The notes under the pieces: model-generated
What the model was told of the DNA's origin: nothing
Seen by the model: the letters and a program-made list of their open reading frames with translations, nothing else
The model's database searches: none
Position numbers and translations under genes: made by a program
Part shown: in pieces, positions 1 through 7,671 of the stretch
How positions within the stretch are numbered: position 1 is the first letter of the stretch
How the letters are laid out: each line of letters opens with the position of its first letter
Virus record (IMG/VR): IMGVR_UViG_3300031885_000098
Span: 1-26,074 of that record
Direction: 5' to 3' (one strand)
Source of the DNA: a virus
Length of the DNA: 26,074 nt

Positions 1-52
1 TCTCGAAATCCACCCTCCCGCTTGTGGGGATAGCATAAATAAATCCACTCAT
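1..52 (-). CDS. Possible start of a further tail gene (truncated by window edge)
   Basis: An ATG at 50-52 opens a frame of 17 codons (MSGFIYAIPTSGRVDFE) that runs off the left end of the window without a stop. A second ATG at 57-59 in another frame is also open to the edge, so the frame choice is uncertain. No clear Shine-Dalgarno sequence precedes either start; the upstream DNA is AT-rich filler. Position directly after the major tail protein and a small coiled-coil gene would fit a tail-assembly gene, but nothing in 17 residues identifies it. Confidence 0.3.
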   Translation of the reverse strand, partial: MSGFIYAIPTSGRVDFE

Positions 53-95
53 TTGTCATTTCCCATTTTCAATTTTCAATTTTTGATTTTATTAT

Positions 96-137
96 CAATC
101 TGAAATCTTAAATCGCCAATCTCAAATCCTCAATCAC
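96..137. repeat. Heptamer array, 6 units, runs into the stop codon of the upstream gene
   Basis: Six in-register 7-bp units: CAATCTG, AAATCTT, AAATCGC, CAATCTC, AAATCCT, CAATCAC. The array encodes the last residues of the small gene at 108-344 (ending DLRLAI) and continues past its stop. Confidence 0.8.
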
Positions 138-344
138 TCGTTTCGCCTCTCTCTTGGCGGTCAGCGCTGACTGGCAGGCCTGCTGGTGCTGCTGTTTCTG
201 CTCTTCCGGCATTCCTGCCGTATTCTGCCTGACTAATTCATAATATGCCTGTTCCGCCTGTCTTAGTTCTTCCACCGCCTTTTCGAACTTTGGGTTCAGC
301 ACTTCCTTTGTCTCTTCCGGCTTTGGTTTCTCTGTTTTTGCCAT
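108..344 (-). CDS. Small charged coiled-coil protein after the major tail gene
   Basis: A 78-residue protein rich in Glu, Lys, Gln and Ala, with no membrane segment and a pattern typical of one long amphipathic helix (residues about 15-75, EKAVEELRQAEQAYYELVRQ). An AGGTGG sequence four bases before the ATG is a good ribosome binding site. It follows the major tail protein gene in transcription order, the place where siphoviruses often carry tail-assembly chaperones, but I do not recognise the sequence. The last six residues (DLRLAI) are encoded by a 7-bp repeat array, so the natural C-terminus may once have been different. Function unknown. Confidence 0.6.
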   Translation of the reverse strand: MAKTEKPKPEETKEVLNPKFEKAVEELRQAEQAYYELVRQNTAGMPEEQKQQHQQACQSALTAKREAKRVIEDLRLAI

Positions 345-363
345 AAATCCACCTATTCCTTTT

Positions 364-398
364 CAATCGTCAATCGTAAATCTTCAATCTACAATGCC
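364..398. repeat. Heptamer array, 5 units
   Basis: Five 7-bp units in register (CAATCGT, CAATCGT, AAATCTT, CAATCTA, CAATGCC) in the 220-bp gap between the major tail gene and the small coiled-coil gene. The rest of this gap holds a GGGGC / GCCCC hairpin near 464-479 and AT-rich filler; no convincing gene is seen there. Confidence 0.75.
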
Positions 399-564
399 CC
401 TGTATGCTCCTGGCTACCTCGTGGGCAGTTTTTATTTGCCAAACCGACCTGTTACACCCTGTTGGGGCCTTTTCGCCCCTGCCTGCCCCGTTTATCAGCT
501 AATCCTGCCGGCCAAAAGGTAGCTTCCACAATTTTGCCTTTTGATTTTTAATATTTGATTTTTC

Positions 565-1452
565 TTATGTTATTCCGGTAATCGCGATAATATCAGCGGT
601 ACCATCCCATGTCGGGGTGACCCGCGCTGAGCCGCCGATTCGCTGGCCATGAGCGCCCGTGATGTTTTCGAAGTGGGCCATGCCGGCATTGACGCTGAAA
701 GTGATTGGGGCAGCGCCGCGGACCCCTCCTTCCACCTGATTCTGCAAAATAATCGTCGAATCGGTCGCTCCCTGGACGATACCGTCGATGTCCCAGCTTG
801 CAAGTGCATCGAGGTCGAATGTCTTAACGGTGAAGAAGGGTGCCCGGTTCATTATTCCGACAAAGGTCGGATATATTCCGCCGTCGGCGAAGATGATTTC
901 AAGATTGATGCCGAAATCCAGCGTCATATCATCGACGCCGGGCAATGCTGTGCCGTTGACTGTGACAGGGCCAAGCGTATAGATTTCATTGGCTGCATCC
1001 TGACCGGTTTCCAGCGACTGCAGTGTCGTCATCGTTATAGGCGCAAGGATACCATTACTGCTTACCGGTACTGCGCGATAGCCGATAGTTGCTTCCCTGC
1101 TCTGGGCGGCCCTGATTTGGGTCGGGATGATAATGCCGGCTACCGCGACCACTTTTATATTCGTGGATGCCCCTCCCCGTTTGCCGCCGGCCAGCATTCT
1201 CTGGAAATAAAAGGTATCACTGCTCATGGCGGCCCCACTGATGCCGCCCACGCCGGCCAGCGCCGTCTTGATTGCGGTCGCATCGAATGTTATCTCCGGC
1301 TGCATCTGGCCGATGCTGACGAATGTCGGGTCCACCGCGCCGCTTCCCGATGAGATAATCTGCTGCAGATTAGGGGTCAGGTTGAGGTTCTGCACACCCT
1401 TAATCAGGATACTTGCATGTTTAAATGCGGATATTACATATTGATTTCCCAT
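565..1452 (-). CDS. Major tail protein (tail tube subunit)
   Basis: The 295-residue product begins MGNQYVISAFKHASILIKGV and has the composition of a beta-rich structural protein (many Gly, Ala, Thr, Ile; almost no Cys). Its N-terminal pattern, 'hIlI.GvqnLnltPnlqqi' then '(v)DPtFvsIgqmqPeitF', resembles major tail proteins of lambda-like siphoviruses that I know from planctomycete-type phage genomes. The start is well supported: AGAAGGAGAATAAA precedes the ATG. It lies after the head and neck genes in transcription order, as expected for the tail tube gene. Assignment is from family resemblance and position. Confidence 0.65.
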   Translation of the reverse strand: MGNQYVISAFKHASILIKGVQNLNLTPNLQQIISSGSGAVDPTFVSIGQMQPEITFDATAIKTALAGVGGISGAAMSSDTFYFQRMLAGGKRGGASTNIKVVAVAGIIIPTQIRAAQSREATIGYRAVPVSSNGILAPITMTTLQSLETGQDAANEIYTLGPVTVNGTALPGVDDMTLDFGINLEIIFADGGIYPTFVGIMNRAPFFTVKTFDLDALASWDIDGIVQGATDSTIILQNQVEGGVRGAAPITFSVNAGMAHFENITGAHGQRIGGSARVTPTWDGTADIIAITGIT

Positions 1453-1475
1453 TTTATTCTCCTTCTATAATTTCT

Positions 1476-1491
1476 ATCCGCCTTGGCGGAT
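1476..1491. repeat. Short palindrome ATCCGCC-TT-GGCGGAT
   Basis: Perfect 7-bp arms separated by two bases, between the major tail gene and the gene upstream. A second copy with a three-base loop (TAC) is at 11946-11962, so this is a dispersed palindromic element rather than a gene-specific signal. Confidence 0.7.
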
Positions 1492-1528
1492 TCCATAATT
1501 TTGCATTTTGATTTTTGATATTTGATTT

Positions 1529-2656
1529 TTATTCAACAATTCCCCAGTTGACCATTAACCTGATTCCGTTTATAAATTTTCCCGCCTTCTCTTTGTATTG
1601 GGTCGGTCCTTCGATGAGTGTTATGCTGTTGATTGCGAACTTCCCTGCCTGTCGGCTCAAAGTCCACATCTCCGCCAGCACCGTCTCTACCTTATTGAGA
1701 AAATACAGCTCCGCATTTTTCGGCACTTTCTTATAATCGACGGGGATAGTATCTTCGAACCGCAGTTCGAGGTCCCCCCCGACATTGTCGGCATCGACTG
1801 CAATTGTTTCATCCTTATCGTTATCCGTCCTGCATACCAGTCCGAACGGTTTTATAAATACGCCGTCCGCCGGCGTGTATGCCGTCATAAACAGATAATT
1901 CCTCGCCTCAACGCTGTCCGCCGCCCCTGTCCATGCCTGGAAGCTCTCGCATTCGGCGACGAGGTTGCGGAGGTTGACCATTGCCTTGCCCCGTGCCCCC
2001 GTCGGCACTACCTCATCCGCCTCGGCCGTTCCGAACCATAGCACCTTATCCCGCCCGAACCATCGGTCATTTATATCATAAGATGCACCCAGTTTTTCGC
2101 TGTAGAATATATGATATGTCCCCGCCGTTGTGCAGGATGATGGGAATACCTTCGTATAGTACCCGCCCCCTTTATCGTCCATTGCATAAGCGCATTCCGC
2201 TTTGCGTGCATTGTCCCATGTCCCAACCACTTCAAGTAAGTTATCTCCGACATCCCAGACCTTGGCATCATCCTGCGAACGGATAATTGCATAGACCGTT
2301 TTTCCTGTTGTGTGCCCCGCCGCTAACATTGAGCGTTCCTCGATGGAAGCAGCACCGTTTATGAACTTCTCAAGATAAAGCATCCGGTCGTTTATATCGA
2401 TATCATCGCCTAAGCGGACAAAGTAGAACGCATCCCAGACCCCGTCGTCGCACCCTTTCGGGAAATTCTCTGTGTAATATCCGCCCCCTCTGTCCGGCAG
2501 GACAACTGCGCACGCGGCCTTGCGGCTGTTATTCCACGTCCACAGCGCTTCTTCCGCACCTGTTGTGGTGTTGTAGATATTGCCGTTCAATCTCCTCCGC
2601 AGGACTGCATAAGTGGTCTTTTCGAGCAAATGTGCTATAGCAAGTTTTTTAATCAT
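1529..2656 (-). CDS. Tail-region protein with two tandem beta-domains and a neck-like C-terminal part
   Basis: A 375-residue protein in two parts. Residues about 12-80 and 110-190 are two copies of one domain sharing 'TW(D/N)N(S/A)RKA(E/A)CA', 'D(R/K)GGGYYT', 'FP..C' and a 'LG...DINDR' end. The rest, about 200-375, is a separate domain with 'NLRNLVAECESFQAW' and a C-terminal 'KFINGIRLMVNWGI'. Its place immediately before the major tail gene suggests that the C-terminal part is the tail terminator / neck protein, but that is positional inference. The repeated domain also occurs once in the secreted protein at 2712-3395. The start ATG lacks a strong ribosome binding site (GGAAGAA is 12-15 bases upstream). 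Confidence 0.55.
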   Translation of the reverse strand: MIKKLAIAHLLEKTTYAVLRRRLNGNIYNTTTGAEEALWTWNNSRKAACAVVLPDRGGGYYTENFPKGCDDGVWDAFYFVRLGDDIDINDRMLYLEKFINGAASIEERSMLAAGHTTGKTVYAIIRSQDDAKVWDVGDNLLEVVGTWDNARKAECAYAMDDKGGGYYTKVFPSSCTTAGTYHIFYSEKLGASYDINDRWFGRDKVLWFGTAEADEVVPTGARGKAMVNLRNLVAECESFQAWTGAADSVEARNYLFMTAYTPADGVFIKPFGLVCRTDNDKDETIAVDADNVGGDLELRFEDTIPVDYKKVPKNAELYFLNKVETVLAEMWTLSRQAGKFAINSITLIEGPTQYKEKAGKFINGIRLMVNWGIVE

Positions 2657-2711
2657 TTTTCAAATAAATTCTTCCACATTTTTGATTTTTGCATTTTGAT
2701 TTTTAATTTTT

Positions 2712-3395
2712 CTATGGGAATCCTCCGCTGTTTGACAGCCACAAATCGGCTATTCTGCCTGCAATCGTGGCGCTGTCGTTCGGGTCATTTACCTGGTCTT
2801 TTATAGCATTTATGTCGCTGACCAGCCCGGCGAGGGTCTGCTGCAGCTCGTTGGTATCTTCAATGATTATCGTTTGATTTGCGACCGTGGCAAGCGGCGT
2901 ATCTGAACCAGTTAATCGTATTCTTGCCTCGCCATTGGTATCCACCGCTGAAGTATCAGCAAGTACCAATGTTGTATTTGCATCTGCCCTTTTGGAATAG
3001 ATAGCAGCAGTATTGGCATCAACGGCAGGATTGTATTCCGCAGAGCCAGTCCAGCTCAATATATACCCATCTGAATATGTGGTATTCGGGTTGAACAAAG
3101 TAGAATTTGAATCGTAACAGAAAATCAAATAATCCCCCGCAGGTGTATTCACATCTGGAAATGTCCCCAGATATAATCCCTTGCCAGTGTTCTCGGTCAG
3201 ATTTATACCTCGATACTCTTTGACAACCGAAGAGGCGAAAGCGGAAGTATTGGTATTCCAGTGATAATGGTTTGACTTTTTTATTATAGTAAAACATCTG
3301 GTCAGTCCCGTCTCGCCAGGAAACTCAATTTCATCGGCAGCCCAAAGATATAATGTCATTAACAAAATAAATAATAAGGCAAATAATTTTTTCAT
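2712..3395 (-). CDS. Secreted protein with one tail-type beta-domain and C-terminal helix
   Basis: The product starts MKKLFALLFILLMTLYLWAA, a clear Sec signal peptide with likely cleavage after AWA/AA. Residues about 25-115 look like the domain duplicated in the neighbouring 375-residue protein: aromatic start, a 'GLYLGTFPDVNTPAGDYLIF' core and a '(Y)ILSWTG' end. A C-terminal helix (ELQQTLAGLVSDINAIKDQV) follows. The ATG at 3393-3395 is preceded by AGGAAG at good spacing; a GTG two codons upstream overlaps the stop codon of the fibre-like gene (GTGA). A signal peptide is unusual for a virion protein, so this may be an accessory 'moron' product displayed on or exported from the lysogen. Function unknown. 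Confidence 0.55.
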   Translation of the reverse strand: MKKLFALLFILLMTLYLWAADEIEFPGETGLTRCFTIIKKSNHYHWNTNTSAFASSVVKEYRGINLTENTGKGLYLGTFPDVNTPAGDYLIFCYDSNSTLFNPNTTYSDGYILSWTGSAEYNPAVDANTAAIYSKRADANTTLVLADTSAVDTNGEARIRLTGSDTPLATVANQTIIIEDTNELQQTLAGLVSDINAIKDQVNDPNDSATIAGRIADLWLSNSGGFP

Positions 3396-3397
3396 TT

Positions 3398-5185
3398 TCA
3401 CTTCCTAACAGTCATATAAGAACCCACCAGCACGGAACTCGTATATGCAGTCGCCATGTTTTGTGCGAATTGAACCGTTAAAGTGCCACCGGCATTGACA
3501 GTGATAGTGCCTTTAATGCTTGCGTTTACGGTGGCAAGAGTTGCAAGGGCGACTGATGTACCTAACGCCGTAGCACGAGTAAGAGCATAATGACCAGCGG
3601 CGGAATTAGTCCCAACATCATAAACAATCGAAGTTGCCGTTAACGTGTTTGAGGTAGATACTGCACATTTATCTGCCGTACCCGTTCCTGATGATATAAA
3701 CAAGGTAACTTCAAAAGTATAAGTCTGACCGGCATCAAGCGTGACGGAAAGACCTGGAATGTTCGCAAGATTGGTATCATTATATTTATCAAATTGAGTC
3801 GAAACTCGACTATTTGCAGTCACGGAACAGGGGTCACTTTCGGGAGTCTCCCCCCAATTCCCGTTTATAATATCGCTCGGTGTTCTTACAACCAGTTTCC
3901 CCTCATCAACCAAAACCTTCGCCGCATCGACTACGCTCTTAAAATATGGATAATTGACATCGCCTGCCCCTTGGTCATCGCACTGATGAAAGACAAATAC
4001 CGCAATGCCGTGGTCGGCGGCAGCAGCCGTCAGCACAGCTGAATGATTAGTTCCATTTGTCCCAAGACTGTAGGGTTGAAAACTTAGATTATAAAAAGTC
4101 AACGGATAATACCAGCCATAACCGAAATTAGTCAATACATCCAAAAAACCACCCATCATTAAATCGTAGTCATCCCGATTACAGCCGTACCCAGGCGTTG
4201 AGACTATCTTTGCCCCATTTCCAAATCCGTTATCAGTTAACCATTTCCCGTTGACTCGCAAACAAGATTTTTTCTGCTCTAAAGTCTTGTTTTGCCAGTT
4301 AATACCATCTTGATTTGGATACATCGCAACCAAATGCCCTGCACTTTTAAGCTGATGCAAATCAGCCATTGTCATATAGCCGCTGCCATTGCCGGTATTC
4401 GGTTTGCTGGCATAGAAAGTGCCAACCATTCCTTTTGAGTTCAGATACATCGCCGCTCTTTTTTGTTTAACATAACTGCCATCAAAACCAAAACAGACAA
4501 TGCCAGGAGTAGTGGGTTGCGTGTAGAACATCAACCGACCGCAGGTTACAGCAGGAGTAGTACCTTCAACTTTATTGATATTAACCGTTATGGTCGTTAT
4601 ATTAGCCAAATTCATTGAACCTTTGGACGATACGAGAGGAACACTTAATGACAACCAGCCAGGCACAAGGGGGCCGCCAGTGAAACCCGAACTTGCAGCA
4701 CTTGTCACAAGATGATATATCACCACTACATCGTTTGAATCCTTTAAGTAAATATAAAGGGATGTGATATTTGTCCACGATGAATTTCCACTGCCCTCGT
4801 GCACATAAACATTAAAGACAAGATGACAGTTATTTACATTCTTCGCAGGACTCCAGACCTTATACATCGTAGCCGATGTCCCGGAAGCAAGCGTCTGCAT
4901 CTTTGTTCCGGCAACTGTCGTGCCATCAGTTGCTTGATAATTTGTGGTATCAGATGATAATGTCGGAGTTCCCTCGTTGGAAACCCAATGGCCAGAACCG
5001 AAGGTTGTGTCCGAGAAATCTTCAATATGTTTAATTGCACCAATTCGTGTAAGTCTTGGGCTGGGTGCCGCACCTCTAACTGCGTAAGGGTCTCTGCTTG
5101 ACCCCAAAGTTCTTGCAAAACAAACTATACCCAACCCCAAAACCAGCAGAAGTGCAATTACGATTTTCGATTTTCGATTTCCCAT
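3398..5185 (-). CDS. Secreted, degenerate polysaccharide-deacetylase-like (NodB fold) fibre protein
   Basis: About 595 residues. A signal peptide (IVIALLLVLGLGIVCFA) is followed by a beta-rich region (about 60-225), a NodB/CE4-like segment (about 225-445), and a C-terminal repeat-like beta region ending VLVGSYMTVRK, a style common at the ends of phage tail proteins. CE4 enzymes use a TFDDG motif and an HxxxH metal site; here the matching segments read GFDGS (residues about 233-237) and GHLVAMYP (about 283-290), so the second Asp and the second His are missing. A later 'VFVFHQCDD' resembles the conserved His motif near the CE4 end. It may bind cell-surface glycan rather than deacetylate it. 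The ATG at 5183-5185 is chosen over an upstream in-frame TTG. The positively charged start (GNRKSK) is encoded by intergenic 7-bp repeat DNA. Confidence 0.55.
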   Translation of the reverse strand: MGNRKSKIVIALLLVLGLGIVCFARTLGSSRDPYAVRGAAPSPRLTRIGAIKHIEDFSDTTFGSGHWVSNEGTPTLSSDTTNYQATDGTTVAGTKMQTLASGTSATMYKVWSPAKNVNNCHLVFNVYVHEGSGNSSWTNITSLYIYLKDSNDVVVIYHLVTSAASSGFTGGPLVPGWLSLSVPLVSSKGSMNLANITTITVNINKVEGTTPAVTCGRLMFYTQPTTPGIVCFGFDGSYVKQKRAAMYLNSKGMVGTFYASKPNTGNGSGYMTMADLHQLKSAGHLVAMYPNQDGINWQNKTLEQKKSCLRVNGKWLTDNGFGNGAKIVSTPGYGCNRDDYDLMMGGFLDVLTNFGYGWYYPLTFYNLSFQPYSLGTNGTNHSAVLTAAAADHGIAVFVFHQCDDQGAGDVNYPYFKSVVDAAKVLVDEGKLVVRTPSDIINGNWGETPESDPCSVTANSRVSTQFDKYNDTNLANIPGLSVTLDAGQTYTFEVTLFISSGTGTADKCAVSTSNTLTATSIVYDVGTNSAAGHYALTRATALGTSVALATLATVNASIKGTITVNAGGTLTVQFAQNMATAYTSSVLVGSYMTVRK

Positions 5186-5204
5186 TTTCAATTTTTCTTT
5201 ACTT

Positions 5205-5295
5205 CAATCCTCAATCGGCATTCGGCATTCGGCAATCTGAAATCTTCAATCTGAAATCCTCAATCTAAAATCCTCAATCTAAAATCCCAAATCAT
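5205..5295. repeat. Longest heptamer array, 13 units, starting 1 bp after a stop codon
   Basis: Thirteen consecutive 7-bp units in perfect register, all of form (C/A)A(A/T)TCNN, for example CAATCGG, CATTCGG, CAATCTG, AAATCCT, CAATCTA. The array fills the spacer from the holin-like gene's stop codon at 5297-5299 down to the start region of the fibre-like gene. Confidence 0.85.
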
Positions 5296-5296
5296 C

Positions 5297-5560
5297 TTAT
5301 TCCTGCTTGAATTTTGCTATACAGGGCCGTTTTAATAATTCATCTTTCAGCTCAATAGCAACACTAAGCGTATCAGCGGAGTGTTTATCTACCGCCTGAA
5401 TGGCCTGCGTATTTGCCGCAATTACGATATTGTTTTCTTTCAACACCTTCAATAACTCCCGGATAAGCCATATAAGAATGCCTAAAAGGATTACGCTGAA
5501 TCCGGCAAATCCGTATTGCATAACCGGAGTCATAAGGTTTGTCGTTACCGTTTCATTCAT
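5297..5560 (-). CDS. Holin-like single-span membrane protein
   Basis: An 87-residue protein with one strong transmembrane helix at about residues 15-33 (QYGFAGFSVILLGILIWLI), then a charged amphipathic region with 'RELLKVLKENN.VIAANTQAI'. This layout, short N-terminus, one membrane helix and charged C-terminal helix, is common in small phage holins and holin-like proteins. GGGGAATAT precedes the ATG. It lies between head-tail and fibre genes, where lysis genes are sometimes found, but no endolysin is visible nearby, so it could instead anchor a structural protein. Class-level assignment only. Confidence 0.55.
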   Translation of the reverse strand: MNETVTTNLMTPVMQYGFAGFSVILLGILIWLIRELLKVLKENNIVIAANTQAIQAVDKHSADTLSVAIELKDELLKRPCIAKFKQE

Positions 5561-5626
5561 ATATTCCCCGCTATCATTTTCGATTTACGATTTATAATTT
5601 ATGATTTCTTAATTCTTTTTCTCTTT

Positions 5627-5682
5627 CAATCGACATTCGGCAATCGGCATTCGGCATTCGTCATTCGGCAATCGTCAATGTC
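5627..5682. repeat. Heptamer array, 8 units, directly abutting a stop codon
   Basis: Eight in-register units (CAATCGA, CATTCGG, CAATCGG, CATTCGG, CATTCGT, CATTCGG, CAATCGT, CAATGTC). The array ends at 5682 and the stop codon of the next upstream gene occupies 5683-5685, with no spacer. Confidence 0.85.
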
Positions 5683-6054
5683 CTACACCTTTTTCTTATG
5701 CATTTTATTATATTTGCTCGTCGCCTCATTCCATCGGCACTGCAGGTCCACAAATCCCGAGCTGATGCCGATAATATTAGTTACTGCCCAATCTTCTCCT
5801 TCTGCAGTTACGATGCCGTCTGCATATTCCACCGTTGCTTCCGGGACCGGTATCGTGATTTGGCGTGTCTTTATCGATGTCTCGCCCAGTTCATCGTCCC
5901 TGATTTCGCCGTCTATCGGCCCAAGTATCGCGTCCGTTTCAAATCCCTCACCGCCCTTGGGTGTAAAGGTGATTTTGTCTTCGTCTTTGAATTTGAACTC
6001 GTCGAACACCTTTTTGTTCGCCTTTTGCATGCTCGTTTCGAATCTGCTGCCCAT
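5683..6054 (-). CDS. Small head-tail / neck-region phage protein
   Basis: A 123-residue acidic-basic protein. It begins MGSRFETSMQKANKKVFDEF, contains a beta-rich middle with 'TFTPKGGEGFETDAILGPID', and ends in Lys residues (MHKKKV). AAGGACATT before the ATG is a good ribosome binding site. Its place after the decoration-protein gene and its size fit lambda FII-like head-tail joining or stopper proteins; 'ilGpid.ei' resembles the ORFs annotated as head-tail attachment in related phages. I cannot confirm this from sequence alone. Confidence 0.5.
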   Translation of the reverse strand: MGSRFETSMQKANKKVFDEFKFKDEDKITFTPKGGEGFETDAILGPIDGEIRDDELGETSIKTRQITIPVPEATVEYADGIVTAEGEDWAVTNIIGISSGFVDLQCRWNEATSKYNKMHKKKV

Positions 6055-6126
6055 AATGTCCTTATCTCAAGTATGGGCGACAGCCGGTTTTAATGGCTGT
6101 CGCCCCAAACCGAATCGGCGAAAGTG

Positions 6127-7275
6127 CTACAAATTTATCTGTACAAAAGTAGCGCCATTGGCAGCATTATTGTTATCGATGATGTATCCTGCATGTTGCT
6201 GGTATTTGGCAGTTGCGCTGGTCGGGTCATGTATATCGAGGCTGCCATCATGTCTGAATACCACTTCTCTACTGTGAGCTGTTTTGCCGACGGCATCCTG
6301 AGGCGCTATCCACATTTTAACCTTTTTCAGCAGCCAGAAAAATTTACCGCTGCCGCTGATATAAGAAGCGGGTATCCCGGCTATCGAAGTCCCGGTGTCG
6401 GTACCAAATTTAATCGAACTATAGGGGGAAGGCATGCAGAAAGCGTATGTTGCAGTTGTAACGGCGCGAACCAGACCGTTCTTAAAATAAACGGTGCAGG
6501 CCGCACCGGATAGTGAAGCATCATTGCCCGTAATAACTCTCTGTTGGACCTGTTTGTCTTGGTCTGAACCGACATCCTGATCACTGATTAGTAATAATCC
6601 GCCTTTAAGTTCATCTTTCAGGAAGGCAGGATGCGTGGCGGCGGCAAATGTCACCTGCTTATCCCCGATGGCCTGGTTTGCTCCGAGGAGTGTAAAATCG
6701 ATTCCATCGGACATTGCCAGATGGAATTTATTACCGCGACCGGCCCAGCATACACCGCTTGATTTGGAATAAATGGCCTCATCTCCATTTGGCATTACAC
6801 GGGGGGTACCTATTGGATAATTTTGAGTGGTACTTACCTCGCAGAGTTCCTGTTCCACCCCGCCTGCCAGCAATTCACCGCATATGATGTCGTAATTTCT
6901 ATGCTGCATCGCAACGAATTCGTTCAATTCAATCTCGGCCTCACCATCGGTGGCTGTCAGGTCCTTTGTCAATGTGCCAACCAGAAAATCTGCATTCGAT
7001 AGCGTCGTCGTGGCAGCGCCTGTCCCGGCCGTCCCGCCGTACGGATTGCCGTCCTCGTCCCAGCCGATATTGCCACCGGCATTGCCTGCGACTGCTGCCG
7101 CCCTCATTTTGACCACACCTTTGACCTTGACGGAGCCGCGTACAAGAGCGGCAATGGCTGTGGCACATATTCCAGCGCGTCCGGCGACCTGTACGACCTG
7201 CCCGGCCGTCTTCGCGGCCGCCGGCGTATAATCCAGGAAATCCCCTTCCTGTAAATTCTGAGCTTCTGTATTCAT
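6127..7275 (-). CDS. Capsid decoration-type protein (DUF2190-like N-terminus)
   Basis: 382 residues. The first ~100 residues (MNTEAQNLQEGDFLDYTPAA, then 'AGQVVQVAGRAGICATAIAA..GSVKVKGVVKM') match the pattern of DUF2190 proteins, small proteins made next to major capsid genes and thought to decorate the head. The remaining ~280 residues are an extension rich in Gly, Ala, Thr and Asp with a beta pattern, ending DNNNAANGATFVQINL. CAAGGAGAAAATT precedes the ATG. DUF2190 proteins are often only about 110 residues, so this is a long version with an extra domain. Position just after the capsid genes supports the call. Confidence 0.6.
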   Translation of the reverse strand: MNTEAQNLQEGDFLDYTPAAAKTAGQVVQVAGRAGICATAIAALVRGSVKVKGVVKMRAAAVAGNAGGNIGWDEDGNPYGGTAGTGAATTTLSNADFLVGTLTKDLTATDGEAEIELNEFVAMQHRNYDIICGELLAGGVEQELCEVSTTQNYPIGTPRVMPNGDEAIYSKSSGVCWAGRGNKFHLAMSDGIDFTLLGANQAIGDKQVTFAAATHPAFLKDELKGGLLLISDQDVGSDQDKQVQQRVITGNDASLSGAACTVYFKNGLVRAVTTATYAFCMPSPYSSIKFGTDTGTSIAGIPASYISGSGKFFWLLKKVKMWIAPQDAVGKTAHSREVVFRHDGSLDIHDPTSATAKYQQHAGYIIDNNNAANGATFVQINL

Positions 7276-7339
7276 AATTTTCTCCTTGTGAAAAAGGGTT
7301 AATCAATTTTTAATTCTTTACAATTCCATCGGAACTGTC

Positions 7340-7612
7340 CTACAATTTTTTCTTCTTCTTTCCCCGTGGTTTCTCAACTGGCTTCTCAACCGGCTTATTG
7401 ACGGCTTCATCAATTGGCTTCTCGACCGGTTTCGGTTCCGGCTCCGTTTTGGCCGCCGGTTCCGGAGACAATCCTTTTAATGGTGCCCTGCAATTGAAAC
7501 ACAGACCTTTGCATAACTCACCGTTGCCGTGTTTGGTGATATCGTAGCGCAGGCCTTCTTCGGTCTCGACCAGCTGGTTATCCATCCCGCAGGAACATTG
7601 GACTTTTTTCAT
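7340..7612 (-). CDS. Cys-rich small protein with Pro/Glu/Lys tail in the head cluster
   Basis: A 90-residue protein. Its N-terminal half carries CSC at residues 6-8 and a second pair in 'LCKGLCFNC', a likely zinc-binding knuckle. The C-terminal half is a low-complexity repeat of Pro, Glu and Lys (EKPxxEAVNKPVEKPVEKP) ending in KKKKKL. AAAGGAAATGTT precedes the ATG. It lies between the major capsid and decoration genes. I recall similar short zinc-finger proteins at this place in related phages, but no function is known to me. Confidence 0.55.
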   Translation of the reverse strand: MKKVQCSCGMDNQLVETEEGLRYDITKHGNGELCKGLCFNCRAPLKGLSPEPAAKTEPEPKPVEKPIDEAVNKPVEKPVEKPRGKKKKKL

Positions 7613-7671
7613 AACATTTCCTTTCTTTTTTTTCGTCCATCGTCCATCTTCTGTTGTCTGTCATCCGTTGT

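Noticed and set aside
439-520. 25-codon GTG frame in the spacer before the small coiled-coil gene
   Set aside because: No ribosome binding site; it includes a GGGGC/GCCCC hairpin and looks like random coding.
5516-6277. Plus-strand frame of 253 codons
   Set aside because: It lies opposite the head-tail and holin-like genes and crosses a heptamer array; composition is that of a shadow frame (Ser/Leu-rich) and it has no ribosome binding site.
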